Assembly (NCBI RefSeq): GCF_000376445.1
Contig: NZ_AQXI01000001.1
Coordinates: 2,016,962-2,080,961 of the forward strand
Length of the DNA: 64,000 bases
Origin: Haladaptatus paucihalophilus DX253
GTDB taxonomy: Archaea > Halobacteriota > Halobacteria > Halobacteriales > Haladaptataceae
Direction: 5' to 3'
The notes under the pieces are model-generated. The model was not told where the DNA came from, searched no databases, and was given only the letters and a program-made list of their open reading frames with translations. Position 1 is the stretch's first letter. Each line of letters begins with the position of its first letter. Shown here one piece after another: positions 24,573-32,866 of the stretch. The translations under genes were made by a program, and so were the position numbers.

Positions 24573-24968
24573 TTAATCGTTCGTTCTAACCCGAACCATG
24601 CCATTTTCAATATATTGGTATATTCGACTTTCGAGCGGTCCGTCTCCGGGCCACGAAATCGATTCCGTCGCGTCGAGTTTGGTCGGGTCGCCGACGTACA
24701 CTGCGATTTCGTCCTCGGAGGTGCCGTCCCCGGGAATCGGGACTCTGCTGTAGAGCCCCCGTTCGACGCCTTCGTACGAGTCGAGTGCGCCCATATCGGG
24801 TGTTTCGAGCAACCTGCCTTCGGTGTGGCCGCCCGGTGCGAGCGTCGGATAGCGGCCATCGACGCGATGCAATCCGACGAGCGTCGCGTCGCCGACGAAT
24901 TCGAACGTCTCGACGACGGACGCGACGCGCTCAGGGTCGGTCAGGGTACCGTAGACGAACACCAGCAT
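24573..24968 (-). CDS. Gamma-glutamylcyclotransferase-like (AIG2/GGCT) protein
   Basis: This 131-residue protein has the GGCT fold signature at the N-terminus (LVFVYGTLTDPERV) with the YGTL loop, and a conserved acidic Glu in the GALDSYEGVERGLY region that serves as the catalytic acid in the family. Such proteins release 5-oxoproline from gamma-glutamyl compounds or act on gamma-glutamylamines; haloarchaea use gamma-glutamylcysteine as a main thiol, a plausible but unproven substrate. The start is ATG 24968; a GTG at 24980 would add four residues. It diverges from the second MATE gene with about 40 bases between starts. Confidence 0.88.
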   Translation of the reverse strand: MLVFVYGTLTDPERVASVVETFEFVGDATLVGLHRVDGRYPTLAPGGHTEGRLLETPDMGALDSYEGVERGLYSRVPIPGDGTSEDEIAVYVGDPTKLDATESISWPGDGPLESRIYQYIENGMVRVRTND

Positions 24969-25008
24969 GTGACCTGCCACACGAACGACGGCCAGTTAGC
25001 CCTACCGG

Positions 25009-26451
25009 GTGGGGACGTCCGGCGCGTCGGTTGCCCGTTCCGATACAGCCAAACCCCGTCGGAAACGATTCCGTCGCGTGACAGGACGTTCGCGGTTCGT
25101 CGCCGTTTGGCGGCGGGTCCTCGGGCTTTCGTGGCCCGTCATGGCCGAGCAGGTGCTCCGAACGATGATGCGGACGACCGACATCATCGTCACCGGGCTG
25201 TTTTCGCCCGCCGCCGTCGCGGCGATCGGTCTCGCGGACCTCTACGCGCGGTTGCCGCTCCGAATCGGACTCGGACTCGGCGGCGGCGCGATTGCCCTCT
25301 CCAGTCAGGACACGGGCGGCGGTGCGACGGCCAACCGCGACGAGGCGGTGACGCAAGCCATCCTCGTCGGTGCGGTTTCCGGCGTTCCGTTCGTCCTCTT
25401 CGGTCTGCTGGTCGCCGAACCCGCAATCGCGCTGCTCGGCGCACCCGAAAACGTCGCGCGGATGGGCGGCTCGTATCTCACCGTCATCTTTCTCACCGCG
25501 CCCGCTCGCCACGTCTCGCTGGTGGCCGCTCGCTCCTTGCAGGGGACGGGGGACACGCGAACGCCGATGTACGTCAACGTGGTCTCCAACGTGCTCAACA
25601 TCGGCGGGACGGTCGGATTGGGGCTCGGTCTCGGCCCGTTCCCGGAGTTGCGAATCGTCGGCGTCGGCGTGGCCACCGCGGTCGGAAACCTGTTCACCGC
25701 GGTCGTGCTCGTGCTGGCTATCGCGTTCGGCGTGACGCGAACGTCGTTCACGCGGCCCCGGAATCGAACCATCACGAAGCAGTTGCTCGCCGTCAGCGCC
25801 CCGCGAATCGGCGAGGGATTCGCGGCGACCGCCGCGGAGTTCCCGTTCAACGCGATTCTGCTCTCCTTCGGCACCGACGTGAACGCGGCGTTCCAGATCG
25901 GCCGACGGGTGTACCAACAGGTGACGGGTCCGCTCTCGCGGGGGTACAGCGTCGCCTCCAGCGTCGTCGTCGGGCAGGCGCTCGGTGACGGCGACCCGGA
26001 CCGCGCCCGGTTCGAGGGGTGGGCAACGACTGCGCTCGGTCTCCTGACAGTCGGCGGCATCGGCGTCGTCCTCTTTCTCGCCGCCGAACCCTTGGCGCGC
26101 ATCTTCACCTCGGACCCGGCGACGCTCCGTTACGCCGCAGATTTCGCCCGGGTGTACGGGCTCGCCGCGCCGTTCCTCGTCTCCTTCGTCGTTCTCGCCG
26201 GTGCGCTGCAGGGCGGAAGCGACACCAAGACGCCCTTCATCGCCCGAACGTCGGGAATGTTCGTGTTCATGGTCGGCTTTTCGTGGGTTGTCGGCGTTCA
26301 CTTCCAGTACGGCATCGTCGGCGTGTACGCCGGAATCATCCTCTACTACGTGTGGGCGCTGGCCGTCGTCGGCATGGGATTCTATCGCGGCAACTGGGCG
26401 ACCCGCGCCGCGGCGATGATGGAGGAGCGGGGGAGTTCGGACGGCACCTAG
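25009..26451 (+). CDS. MATE family efflux transporter (second)
   Basis: This 480-residue protein has about 12 membrane helices and a positively charged N-terminal segment of about 30 residues. The MATE halves begin VLGLSWPVMAEQVLRTMM and QLLAVSAPRIGEGFAATA. Multi-Gly loops such as GLGLGGGAIALSS are characteristic. The start is GTG 25009. Codon use is more GC-rich than in the first MATE gene and the two share little sequence beyond the family pattern, so they are not a recent duplication. Substrate unknown. Confidence 0.93.
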   Translation: MGTSGASVARSDTAKPRRKRFRRVTGRSRFVAVWRRVLGLSWPVMAEQVLRTMMRTTDIIVTGLFSPAAVAAIGLADLYARLPLRIGLGLGGGAIALSSQDTGGGATANRDEAVTQAILVGAVSGVPFVLFGLLVAEPAIALLGAPENVARMGGSYLTVIFLTAPARHVSLVAARSLQGTGDTRTPMYVNVVSNVLNIGGTVGLGLGLGPFPELRIVGVGVATAVGNLFTAVVLVLAIAFGVTRTSFTRPRNRTITKQLLAVSAPRIGEGFAATAAEFPFNAILLSFGTDVNAAFQIGRRVYQQVTGPLSRGYSVASSVVVGQALGDGDPDRARFEGWATTALGLLTVGGIGVVLFLAAEPLARIFTSDPATLRYAADFARVYGLAAPFLVSFVVLAGALQGGSDTKTPFIARTSGMFVFMVGFSWVVGVHFQYGIVGVYAGIILYYVWALAVVGMGFYRGNWATRAAAMMEERGSSDGT

Positions 26452-26538
26452 CTATTTCGGGATTTCCTCCCGCGCCGAAAGCCGGAGAGTTCCCCCGCGA
26501 GAGAAAGTGGTAGGCAACACGGGACCCATTCCTCGGTT

Positions 26539-27210
26539 ATGACCGACTCGAACTTCGAGACGAGCGACATCGACGGCCCGCACGCGGGACAACCCATCGT
26601 CACGTCCGGCGCGTCGCCGGACGAGGCGTCGGCGGCCATGGTGTTGGTGCACGGCCGCGGTGCGACCGCACAGAGCATCCTCGACCTCGCCGACGAGTTT
26701 CGACGCGAGGAAGTCGCCTTCCTCGCGCCACAGGCGGCGCGAAACACGTGGTACCCGCAGTCGTTTCTCGCGCCGCTCGATGCGAACCAACCGTACCTCT
26801 CGTCCGCGCTCTCGCTCCTCGAAACGCTCGTCTCCGACCTCGAATCGGTCGGTATCCCGCCGGAACGCGTTTTCCTGCTCGGCTTCTCACAGGGTGCGTG
26901 TCTGACGACCGAATTCGTCGCGCGGAACGCCCAAAAATACGGCGGCGTCGCGGCGTTCAGCGGCGGTCTCATCGGTCCCGAGGGAACGCCGCGCGAGTAC
27001 GAGGGGTCGCTCGACGGAACGCCGGTGTACCTCGGGTGTGGCAACCGCGACCCGCACATCCCCGTCGAACGCGTCCACGAGACGGAGGCGGTCCTGACGG
27101 AACTGGACGGCTCGGTCACCGAACGGATATTCGAGGGGATGGCCCACGGGGTCGTGCAGGAAGAAATCGCACACGTCGATGGAATGGTGGACGACCTCCT
27201 GTCGGAGTAA
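26539..27210 (+). CDS. Phospholipase/carboxylesterase family alpha/beta hydrolase
   Basis: This 223-residue hydrolase has an oxyanion-hole loop LVHGRGATAQ (36-45), the nucleophile Ser117 in GFSQGAC, Asp171 in GNRDPHIP and His203 in GMAHGV. The length and motifs fit the carboxylesterase/acyl-protein-thioesterase-like group (COG0400). There is no signal peptide, so it is cytoplasmic. The substrate is not evident. It is convergent with citrate synthase, 53 bases apart. Confidence 0.92.
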   Translation: MTDSNFETSDIDGPHAGQPIVTSGASPDEASAAMVLVHGRGATAQSILDLADEFRREEVAFLAPQAARNTWYPQSFLAPLDANQPYLSSALSLLETLVSDLESVGIPPERVFLLGFSQGACLTTEFVARNAQKYGGVAAFSGGLIGPEGTPREYEGSLDGTPVYLGCGNRDPHIPVERVHETEAVLTELDGSVTERIFEGMAHGVVQEEIAHVDGMVDDLLSE

Positions 27211-27263
27211 TCGCTTGAAAACGAAAATCGAAGATTGGAATCGAAAATCGAACGCGAATCCTC

Positions 27264-28403
27264 TTATCGCTCGTCGATGGGGACGAACTCGACGTCCTCG
27301 TCGCCGATGTACTTGGCGCGCGGGCGGATGAGGCGGTTGTCGTCGTACTGTTCGAGCACGTGCGCTATCCAACCGCCGACGCGCGAGAGCGCGAAGATGG
27401 GCGTGTAGATGTCGATGGGGATTCCCATCTGGTAGTAGGTCGAGGCGGAGTAGAAGTCCACGTTGGGTGCGAGACCCTTCTCCTCTTTCATGTAGTTCTC
27501 GATGGAGACGGACATCTCGTACCACTTCGTGTCGCCCGCGGCCTCGCCGAGTTCCTCGCTCTGTTCGCTGAGGATTTTCGCCCGCGGGTCCTTCACGTTG
27601 TAGACGCGGTGGCCGAAGCCAGCGACGCGTCGCCCCTCGTCGAGCGCGTTCTGCACCCACTCCACGGGGTCCTGGTCGCTGTCGTCCACTTCTTTCAGCA
27701 TCCGCATGACGTTGGCGTTCGCGCCGCCGTGCAGCGACCCGGAGAGCGTGCCGATAGCACTCGTCACTGCGCCGTGCAGGTCGGCGAGGGTGCTCGACGT
27801 GACCATCGCCGAGAACGTCGAGGCGTTCAGGCCGTGGTCCGCGTGGAGCACGAGCGCTTGGTCGAACACGTCCGCGAGCACGTCGTCCGGTTCCTCGTCG
27901 TTGAGCATGTAGAGGAAGTTGGCGGCGTGACCGAGGTCAGCTCGCGGTTCGACGGGTTCGTCGCCGTTCCGAATGCGTGTGAACGCCGCGAGGATGGTCG
28001 GAATCTTCGCGGTGATGCGGCGACCCTTTCGGAGGTTCGCCTCGCGGTCCGAGGGGTCGGTGTCGGAGTCGTCGGGGTCGTACGTCGCCAGCATGGAGAC
28101 GGCGGTGCGGAGCGCCGCCATCGGTTCGGAATCGGATTCGGCGAGTTCGCGCACGGTGTCCATGACGCCATCGTCCACCTCGCGCTCCTCCGTCATGGAG
28201 TCGCTGAAGGCCTCGAGTTCGTCACGATTCGGCAGCTCACCGTGCCAGAGGAGGTACAACACTTCCTCGTAACTCGCGCCACGAGCGAGGTCTTCTATCG
28301 TGTATCCGCGATAGATGAGTTTTCCCTCGTCGCCATCGATGTGGCTCAGTGCCGACTCCGCGACTACAACGCCCTCTAAGCCTTTTTTAACCTCGTCTGC
28401 CAT
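27264..28403 (-). CDS. gltA: Citrate synthase
   Basis: This 379-residue enzyme condenses acetyl-CoA and oxaloacetate at the entry to the citric acid cycle. Family motifs are visible: the catalytic His in GSLHGGAN, a second His in GFGHRVYNVKDPRA, Asp in the EEKGLAPNVDFYSA region and the RxxR end near RLIRPRAKYIG. Length fits the short archaeal/Bacillus type. The ATG at 28401-28403 (MADEVKKG) is preferred over an upstream start five codons earlier. The promoter on the minus strand has an AATCCTTTTGC element about 28 bases before the start. Confidence 0.97.
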   Translation of the reverse strand: MADEVKKGLEGVVVAESALSHIDGDEGKLIYRGYTIEDLARGASYEEVLYLLWHGELPNRDELEAFSDSMTEEREVDDGVMDTVRELAESDSEPMAALRTAVSMLATYDPDDSDTDPSDREANLRKGRRITAKIPTILAAFTRIRNGDEPVEPRADLGHAANFLYMLNDEEPDDVLADVFDQALVLHADHGLNASTFSAMVTSSTLADLHGAVTSAIGTLSGSLHGGANANVMRMLKEVDDSDQDPVEWVQNALDEGRRVAGFGHRVYNVKDPRAKILSEQSEELGEAAGDTKWYEMSVSIENYMKEEKGLAPNVDFYSASTYYQMGIPIDIYTPIFALSRVGGWIAHVLEQYDDNRLIRPRAKYIGDEDVEFVPIDER

Positions 28404-28428
28404 GTTCGGACGATTCACGGGGTAGCCG

Positions 28429-28440
28429 CAAAAGGATTAT
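28429..28440 (-). promoter_or_regulatory. Promoter element of citrate synthase
   Basis: ATAATCCTTTTG on the minus strand, about 26-37 bases upstream of the ATG at 28403. Confidence 0.45.
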
Positions 28441-28472
28441 CTTTCGTGGTCGTTCCCCAACGACCCGCGAAC

Positions 28473-28481
28473 GTTTTTACG
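28473..28481 (+). promoter_or_regulatory. TATA box of the PhoU/TrkA-C gene
   Basis: GTTTTTACG lies 23-31 bases before ATG 28504; leaderless spacing. Confidence 0.55.
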
Positions 28482-28503
28482 CGAGAGTGACCAACGTCGG
28501 CGT

Positions 28504-29709
28504 ATGGAACCCGCGAGCGGCGACGTCGAGTACGAACCTCGGAGCGTGAAGGAGGTCTTGGCGGAGATGAAAGACACCGCGGAACTGCTCATCGACCTCT
28601 CGTACTCGGCCGTCCTCCACGGCAGCGACGACATCGCCGAGGAGGTAATCGCCCTCGAAGGGAAGATGGACGTGCTCCAGATGCAGGCCAGAATGAGCCT
28701 GCTCATGGCCGCCAGAAGCCCGGAGGATGCGGAAGAACTCGCGCCCGTCCTCGGCGTCGTCGGCGCGGCCGAGAAAATCGCCGACGCGGCGGGCGACATC
28801 GCCAAGGTCGTCTTGGAGGACATCGGCCTTCCGCAGGCGATGCGCGCGACGCTTCCCGAGGCGATAGAGACGCTCGTCCACGCCACGATAGCGGAGTCGT
28901 CGCCGCTCGCCGGGGGGACGCTCGGCGCGTTGAATCTCGAAACCGAGACCGGAGTTCGCGTCATCGCCATCCATCGCGGCGGCGACTGGATTCTGAACCC
29001 CCACCGCGACACCGACCTCCGGGTGGACGACCGACTCCTGTTGCGCGGGCCGGAGGAGGGCATCGCCGACGTGTACGAGGAGGCGACCGGTCGGGAGTAC
29101 CGACCACCCGAACCCCCGGAGGCGGACGACACCGACCTCGAACGCGCGGTCGATTCCATCGTTCTGATGAAGAACATGAGCGAACTCGCGGTCGATTTGG
29201 CCTACGGGAGCGTCCTGTTCGACAGCACGGACGTGGCCGAAGAGGTGGTGGAACTCGAAGCCGAAGTGGACGCGCTTCAGTCGCGCTTCGAGGCGTGGAC
29301 GTTGCAGGCGGCGGCGCACGCGGACGACCCCGTTTCCTTGCGCGGACTCGTCCACCTCGCCAACAGCACGGAGGTCATCAGCGACGCCGCCGTCGAAATC
29401 AGTGAGGGCGTTCTCCGCGGACTCGGAACCCATCCGGTGGTCGAACACGCGGTACAGGAGAGCGACGAGGTCATCGTTCGCGTCACCGTCGCGCACGGGA
29501 GCGCGTTCGACGACACGACGCTCGGCGAGGAACAGGTCGAAACCGAGACGGGAATGCGCGTCATCGCGGTTCGGCGGCCGCCGGACGACTGGGTGATTTC
29601 GCCCGGCCCGGAAACCGAGGTTCACGCGGGCGACGTGCTGTTGGCGAAGGGAACGCGATTGGGTGCAGAACGGCTCACCGAACTGTCCGGTGGGGAACGG
29701 ATAGAGTGA
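28504..29709 (+). CDS. Duplicated PhoU-TrkA_C protein, potassium transport regulator-like
   Basis: This 401-residue cytoplasmic protein is an internal duplication. Each half has a helical PhoU-like segment (about 14-105 and 215-310; aligned starts SVKEVLAEMKDTAELLIDLS and SIVLMKNMSELAVDLAYG) followed by a TrkA_C/RCK-C segment (about 118-195 and 318-395; ETETGVRVIAIHRGGDWILN and ETETGMRVIAVRRPPDDWVI). TrkA_C domains sense ligands for potassium channels and transporters. The protein lacks an RCK nucleotide-binding Rossmann domain and has no membrane helices, so it probably regulates a separate transporter. No such transporter lies beside it. Confidence 0.9.
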   Translation: MEPASGDVEYEPRSVKEVLAEMKDTAELLIDLSYSAVLHGSDDIAEEVIALEGKMDVLQMQARMSLLMAARSPEDAEELAPVLGVVGAAEKIADAAGDIAKVVLEDIGLPQAMRATLPEAIETLVHATIAESSPLAGGTLGALNLETETGVRVIAIHRGGDWILNPHRDTDLRVDDRLLLRGPEEGIADVYEEATGREYRPPEPPEADDTDLERAVDSIVLMKNMSELAVDLAYGSVLFDSTDVAEEVVELEAEVDALQSRFEAWTLQAAAHADDPVSLRGLVHLANSTEVISDAAVEISEGVLRGLGTHPVVEHAVQESDEVIVRVTVAHGSAFDDTTLGEEQVETETGMRVIAVRRPPDDWVISPGPETEVHAGDVLLAKGTRLGAERLTELSGGERIE

Positions 29710-29803
29710 GGCGCGCGGCGTGGTGCGGATGGCGCGGCGCGGATAGCGTGACGTGGGTGGTGTGGCGCGCGGCGTGTGAGGTGGGTCAGCGGGCCGAAGT
29801 CGG

Positions 29804-30079
29804 TCAGTCGAGGTCGCGCGCGAGCCGCCGCGCCGAAACGAGCGTCAACGCCGCCGTCAACAGCGCGCCGAGCGTGAACGCCAGCACGAATCCGAGCGCG
29901 AGATACGCGGTCGGCGTTCCCGCCTGTCCCCTGACGTGCCCGACGAGGACGACTCGATAGACGTAGACGAGCGCGGTGAACACGATGCTCATCGTGAAGC
30001 CGAACGCGGCGTTTCGGCGGACGTTCAGCGCCTCGATGAGGTTCGATGTCGGCGGGCGTTCGGGAATCTCTTCTTGCAC
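29804..30079 (-). CDS. Small two-helix membrane protein (haloarchaeal DUF7536-like)
   Basis: This 91-residue protein has an acidic, Pro-containing N-terminus (about 1-25) and two long membrane helices (about 26-48 and 58-83) separated by a short Gly-containing loop with GHVRGQAGTP. It ends with a basic SARRLARDLD tail. The start is GTG 30077-30079, which begins 38 bases after the end of the ridA gene on the same strand, so the two probably share a transcript. The family name is a tentative match to a haloarchaeal domain of unknown function. Confidence 0.75.
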   Translation of the reverse strand: MQEEIPERPPTSNLIEALNVRRNAAFGFTMSIVFTALVYVYRVVLVGHVRGQAGTPTAYLALGFVLAFTLGALLTAALTLVSARRLARDLD

Positions 30080-30117
30080 GCTCGGTGGTTGGAACGGCCG
30101 AATAAAAGGTGCGTCGG

Positions 30118-30507
30118 TCACGCCGTGACGATGGCGTCGGCTTCGATTTCGACCAGCATCTCGGAGTCGATGAGCCTGCTGACCTCCACCATGCTGGTGG
30201 CGGGTCGCACGTCGCCGAAGAATTCGGCGTGCGCCTCGCCGACCGGTTCCCAGTTCTCGATGTCGGTGACGTACATGCGCGTTCGAACCACGTCGTCGAG
30301 GCTCGCCCCCGCTTCGTCGAGCGCGGATTCGACGTTTTCGAGCGTCCGTTTCGTCTGGCGATACGCGTCTCCCTCGCCGACGATGGTCCCATCGTCGTCG
30401 GTGGCGGTGGTCCCGGAGACCCGGACTTCGTTTCCAACGCGAACCGCACGCGAGTAGCCGACGCGTCCTTCCCACTCGGTTCCGCGCGATATCTTTTCTC
30501 GGTTCAT
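30118..30507 (-). CDS. RidA family protein (reactive imine deaminase-like)
   Basis: This 129-residue protein is of the RidA/YjgF/YER057c fold. RidA enzymes hydrolyse reactive enamines and imines formed by pyridoxal-phosphate enzymes. The family pattern includes [18 protein letters not shown] near the start, [17 protein letters not shown] and a C-terminal [20 protein letters not shown], with the Arg in VRTRMYVTD at the usual active-site position. The ATG at 30505-30507 was used. Nearby threonine synthase is a PLP enzyme, but it is on the other strand and not clearly linked. Confidence 0.93.
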   Translation of the reverse strand: MNREKISRGTEWEGRVGYSRAVRVGNEVRVSGTTATDDDGTIVGEGDAYRQTKRTLENVESALDEAGASLDDVVRTRMYVTDIENWEPVGEAHAEFFGDVRPATSMVEVSRLIDSEMLVEIEADAIVTA

Positions 30508-30645
30508 GGAGAGGACAGCCGTCCTCCAATCAAAAATCGTCCGTTCGCATCGCCGACCGATTTTCACCCGGAAACGACGTGCTGTGCCGAACCTGGCAAC
30601 AGGAATACCGAACTGCTAAGGGTTTTCGGCGACGGTGTTTCGGTA

Positions 30646-31602
30646 ATGACAACGCTCGGAACGGCGAGCGCGGCCCCTGGGGAGATGGACACGGGCCGCC
30701 TCCCGGTCGGTGAAACTCGCGACGGGAGCCAGTTCGGCCTCCCGGTTGCCGTTATCAACGGCGCGGACGACGGAAAGACGCTCTATATCCAGGCCGTCAG
30801 CGACGGCGACGAACTCAACGGACTCGGTGTCGTCAACCGAGTCGTCCCGCAACTCGACCCCGAGGAACTCTCGGGAACGATTCTCATCACCGGTCTCGTC
30901 AACTACCACGGTTTTCAGGTGGCGGAACACAGGAATCCCATCGACGACACGAAGATGAACCGGACGTACCCCGGCAACGAGTCGGGAACGTCGAGCGAGC
31001 GAATCGCGGCGGCGACCTTCGAGGCCGCGATGCGCGCCGACCTCGTGCTCGACCTGCACCAGGGTTCGACCAGCCGGATGATAAACGAGGCTCGCGTCCG
31101 CTGTGGCCCGCGCCACCGACTGCACGACGAGTGTCTCGAACTCGCCAAGGTGTTCGACTGCGGCTACGTCCTCGACCAGAAGGGACCGGACGGACAACTC
31201 GCCCGCGCCGCGCCGGACGAGGGGGTCCCGACCATCGACCCGGAACTCGGCGGCTGTGTCGGCTGGGACGAAGAGAGCATCCAGTACGGCGTCGACGGCG
31301 TGTTCAACGTCCTGCGCTACTACGGCTTCCTCGACGAGGACGTGACGGTGAACACCCAGACGCGAGCGACCGGGTTCGACCGTTACGGTGCGCCGAGCGG
31401 CGGTCTCGTCACCTTCCAGAAGGACCTCGGCGACGACGTGTCGCCGGGCGAGACGCTGTTCACCATCACCGACGTGTTCGGCAGACTGAAAGCCGAAGTC
31501 ACCGCCGACCGCAACGGCATCTTCTGGCGCTCGCGTCGCCTGCCGCAAGTCGCTACTGGCGAATACGTCTGTTCGGTGGGCATCGACGTCAGCCGCTACT
31601 GA
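30646..31602 (+). CDS. Succinylglutamate desuccinylase/aspartoacylase family protein
   Basis: This 318-residue protein is of the AstE/AspA zinc carboxypeptidase-like family (M14-related). Recognisable blocks are AVSDGDELNGLGVV (where many relatives have HGdE), NYHGFQVAEHRNPID, the DLVLDLHQGS zinc-ligand motif, and a C-terminal beta-barrel with VSPGETLFTITDVFG. The change of the first usual His ligand to Asp is unusual, although Asp can bind zinc. Substrates in the family include N-acyl amino acids. The start is ATG 30646. The next gene, thrC, begins seven bases after its stop, so they likely form an operon. Confidence 0.85.
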   Translation: MTTLGTASAAPGEMDTGRLPVGETRDGSQFGLPVAVINGADDGKTLYIQAVSDGDELNGLGVVNRVVPQLDPEELSGTILITGLVNYHGFQVAEHRNPIDDTKMNRTYPGNESGTSSERIAAATFEAAMRADLVLDLHQGSTSRMINEARVRCGPRHRLHDECLELAKVFDCGYVLDQKGPDGQLARAAPDEGVPTIDPELGGCVGWDEESIQYGVDGVFNVLRYYGFLDEDVTVNTQTRATGFDRYGAPSGGLVTFQKDLGDDVSPGETLFTITDVFGRLKAEVTADRNGIFWRSRRLPQVATGEYVCSVGIDVSRY

Positions 31603-31609
31603 CCAACAC

Positions 31610-32704
31610 ATGGTTACTACCCTCTCCTGTTCGGCTTGCGGGAACGAATACGCCGCCGGGGCGGACGAGCCGTGGCGCTGTGAGTGCGGCCATCCGTTGG
31701 ATTTCTCCGAGCAACCGCTTCCCGACGGTCCCGCGCCCGAGTTCACCGACATCGACACGCGGGACGGCCTGTGGGCCTTCGAGGAGTTTCTCCCCGTCCG
31801 GCGCGTGGCGACCCTCGGCGAGGGGTTCACGCCGCTCGTCGATGCCGACGACTGGAACGCCCAGTTCAAGCTGGATTGCGTCTTCCCATCGGGCAGTTTC
31901 AAGGACCGCGGCGCGACGACGACCCTCTCGCGCGCCGCCGAACTCGGCGTCGAGACGGTGCTCGAAGACTCCTCGGGCAACGCGGGCGCGGCCATCGCCC
32001 AGTACGCCGCTCGGGCGGGTATCGACGCCGAAATCTACGTCCCGGCGGACGCGAAGGCTTCGAAACTAAAGGCCATCGAGTGTGCCGGTGCGACCCCGGT
32101 CCGAATCGAGGGGAGCAGGCAGGACGTGACCGACGCGTGCATCGAAGCCGTCGAGAACGGCGACGGGTGGTACGCCAGCCACGCCTGGAACCCGGCCTTC
32201 TTCGCGGGGACGATGACGTTCGCGCTGGAACTCGCCGCCCAACGCGACTGGAACGTCCCGGATGCCGTCGTGACGCCGCTCGGGCACGGAACGCTCTTCC
32301 TCGGCGCGTACCGCGGCTTCCGCGCCCTGCTCGACGCGGGGTGGACCGACTCGATGCCGCGACTCCTCGGCGTGCAGGCCGCGGGCGTCTCCCCCATCGC
32401 AGACGGCATCCACGCCGACGGCCACGCCGACGCGCGCAACGACGTCGCGGACGGGATTCAGATAACGCATCCCGCCCGCCGCGACCAGATCGTGAGGGCC
32501 ATCGACGCGACGGACGGCGACGCCATCGCGCTGGACGCGGGTTCCACGGAAGCGGCCCTGGAGAAACTCCATCGAACCGGCTTCTACGTCGAACCGACCA
32601 GCGCCGTCGCCGCGGCCGGTCTGACGGCGTACCGCGACCGGGGGAGTTTGGCGGACGACGCCGACGTGGTGGTCCCGCTCACGGGCAGCGGACTGAAAGC
32701 GTAA
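31610..32704 (+). CDS. thrC: Threonine synthase
   Basis: This 364-residue PLP enzyme converts O-phosphohomoserine to threonine. An N-terminal zinc-ribbon-like region (Cys7, Cys10, Cys24, Cys26) precedes the fold-type II core, as in archaeal threonine synthases. The PLP Lys is Lys98 in SGSFKDRG; the phosphate loop and glycine stretch follow (EDSSGNAGAAIAQYAA), and the C-terminal LTGSGLK Ser contacts the PLP ring nitrogen. A related diaminopropionate or cysteate synthase cannot be fully excluded, but the motifs and length favour ThrC. It overlaps no gene and follows the AstE/AspA gene closely. Confidence 0.9.
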   Translation: MVTTLSCSACGNEYAAGADEPWRCECGHPLDFSEQPLPDGPAPEFTDIDTRDGLWAFEEFLPVRRVATLGEGFTPLVDADDWNAQFKLDCVFPSGSFKDRGATTTLSRAAELGVETVLEDSSGNAGAAIAQYAARAGIDAEIYVPADAKASKLKAIECAGATPVRIEGSRQDVTDACIEAVENGDGWYASHAWNPAFFAGTMTFALELAAQRDWNVPDAVVTPLGHGTLFLGAYRGFRALLDAGWTDSMPRLLGVQAAGVSPIADGIHADGHADARNDVADGIQITHPARRDQIVRAIDATDGDAIALDAGSTEAALEKLHRTGFYVEPTSAVAAAGLTAYRDRGSLADDADVVVPLTGSGLKA

Positions 32705-32866
32705 CTGGCGACCGGATAGCGGTTTTCGTGATGTCGTACTGTCGATTTGGTGACGTCGAAATGTGACTTCGGTGACGTCGTAACCGCTGGCGTACTGTTT
32801 TCGAATTCTCCTGTTACGAGCGGGTTCTGGTTTTGGTGTGATTGCACTCGCTACGAGGCAGTCCCC

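Noticed and set aside
24387-24577. Short open frames between the first MATE gene and the GGCT gene
   Set aside because: Basic, Ser/Arg-rich products with no start or promoter support stronger than chance.
24573-26451. GGCT gene flanked by two MATE transporters as a thiol-conjugate efflux system
   Set aside because: The two MATE genes are divergent in sequence, the genes are on different strands with separate promoters, and nothing ties them functionally.
30562-30585. ORB-like TTTTCACCCGGAAACGACGT upstream of the AstE/AspA gene
   Set aside because: The GAAGGGG end is absent, so only half the site matches.
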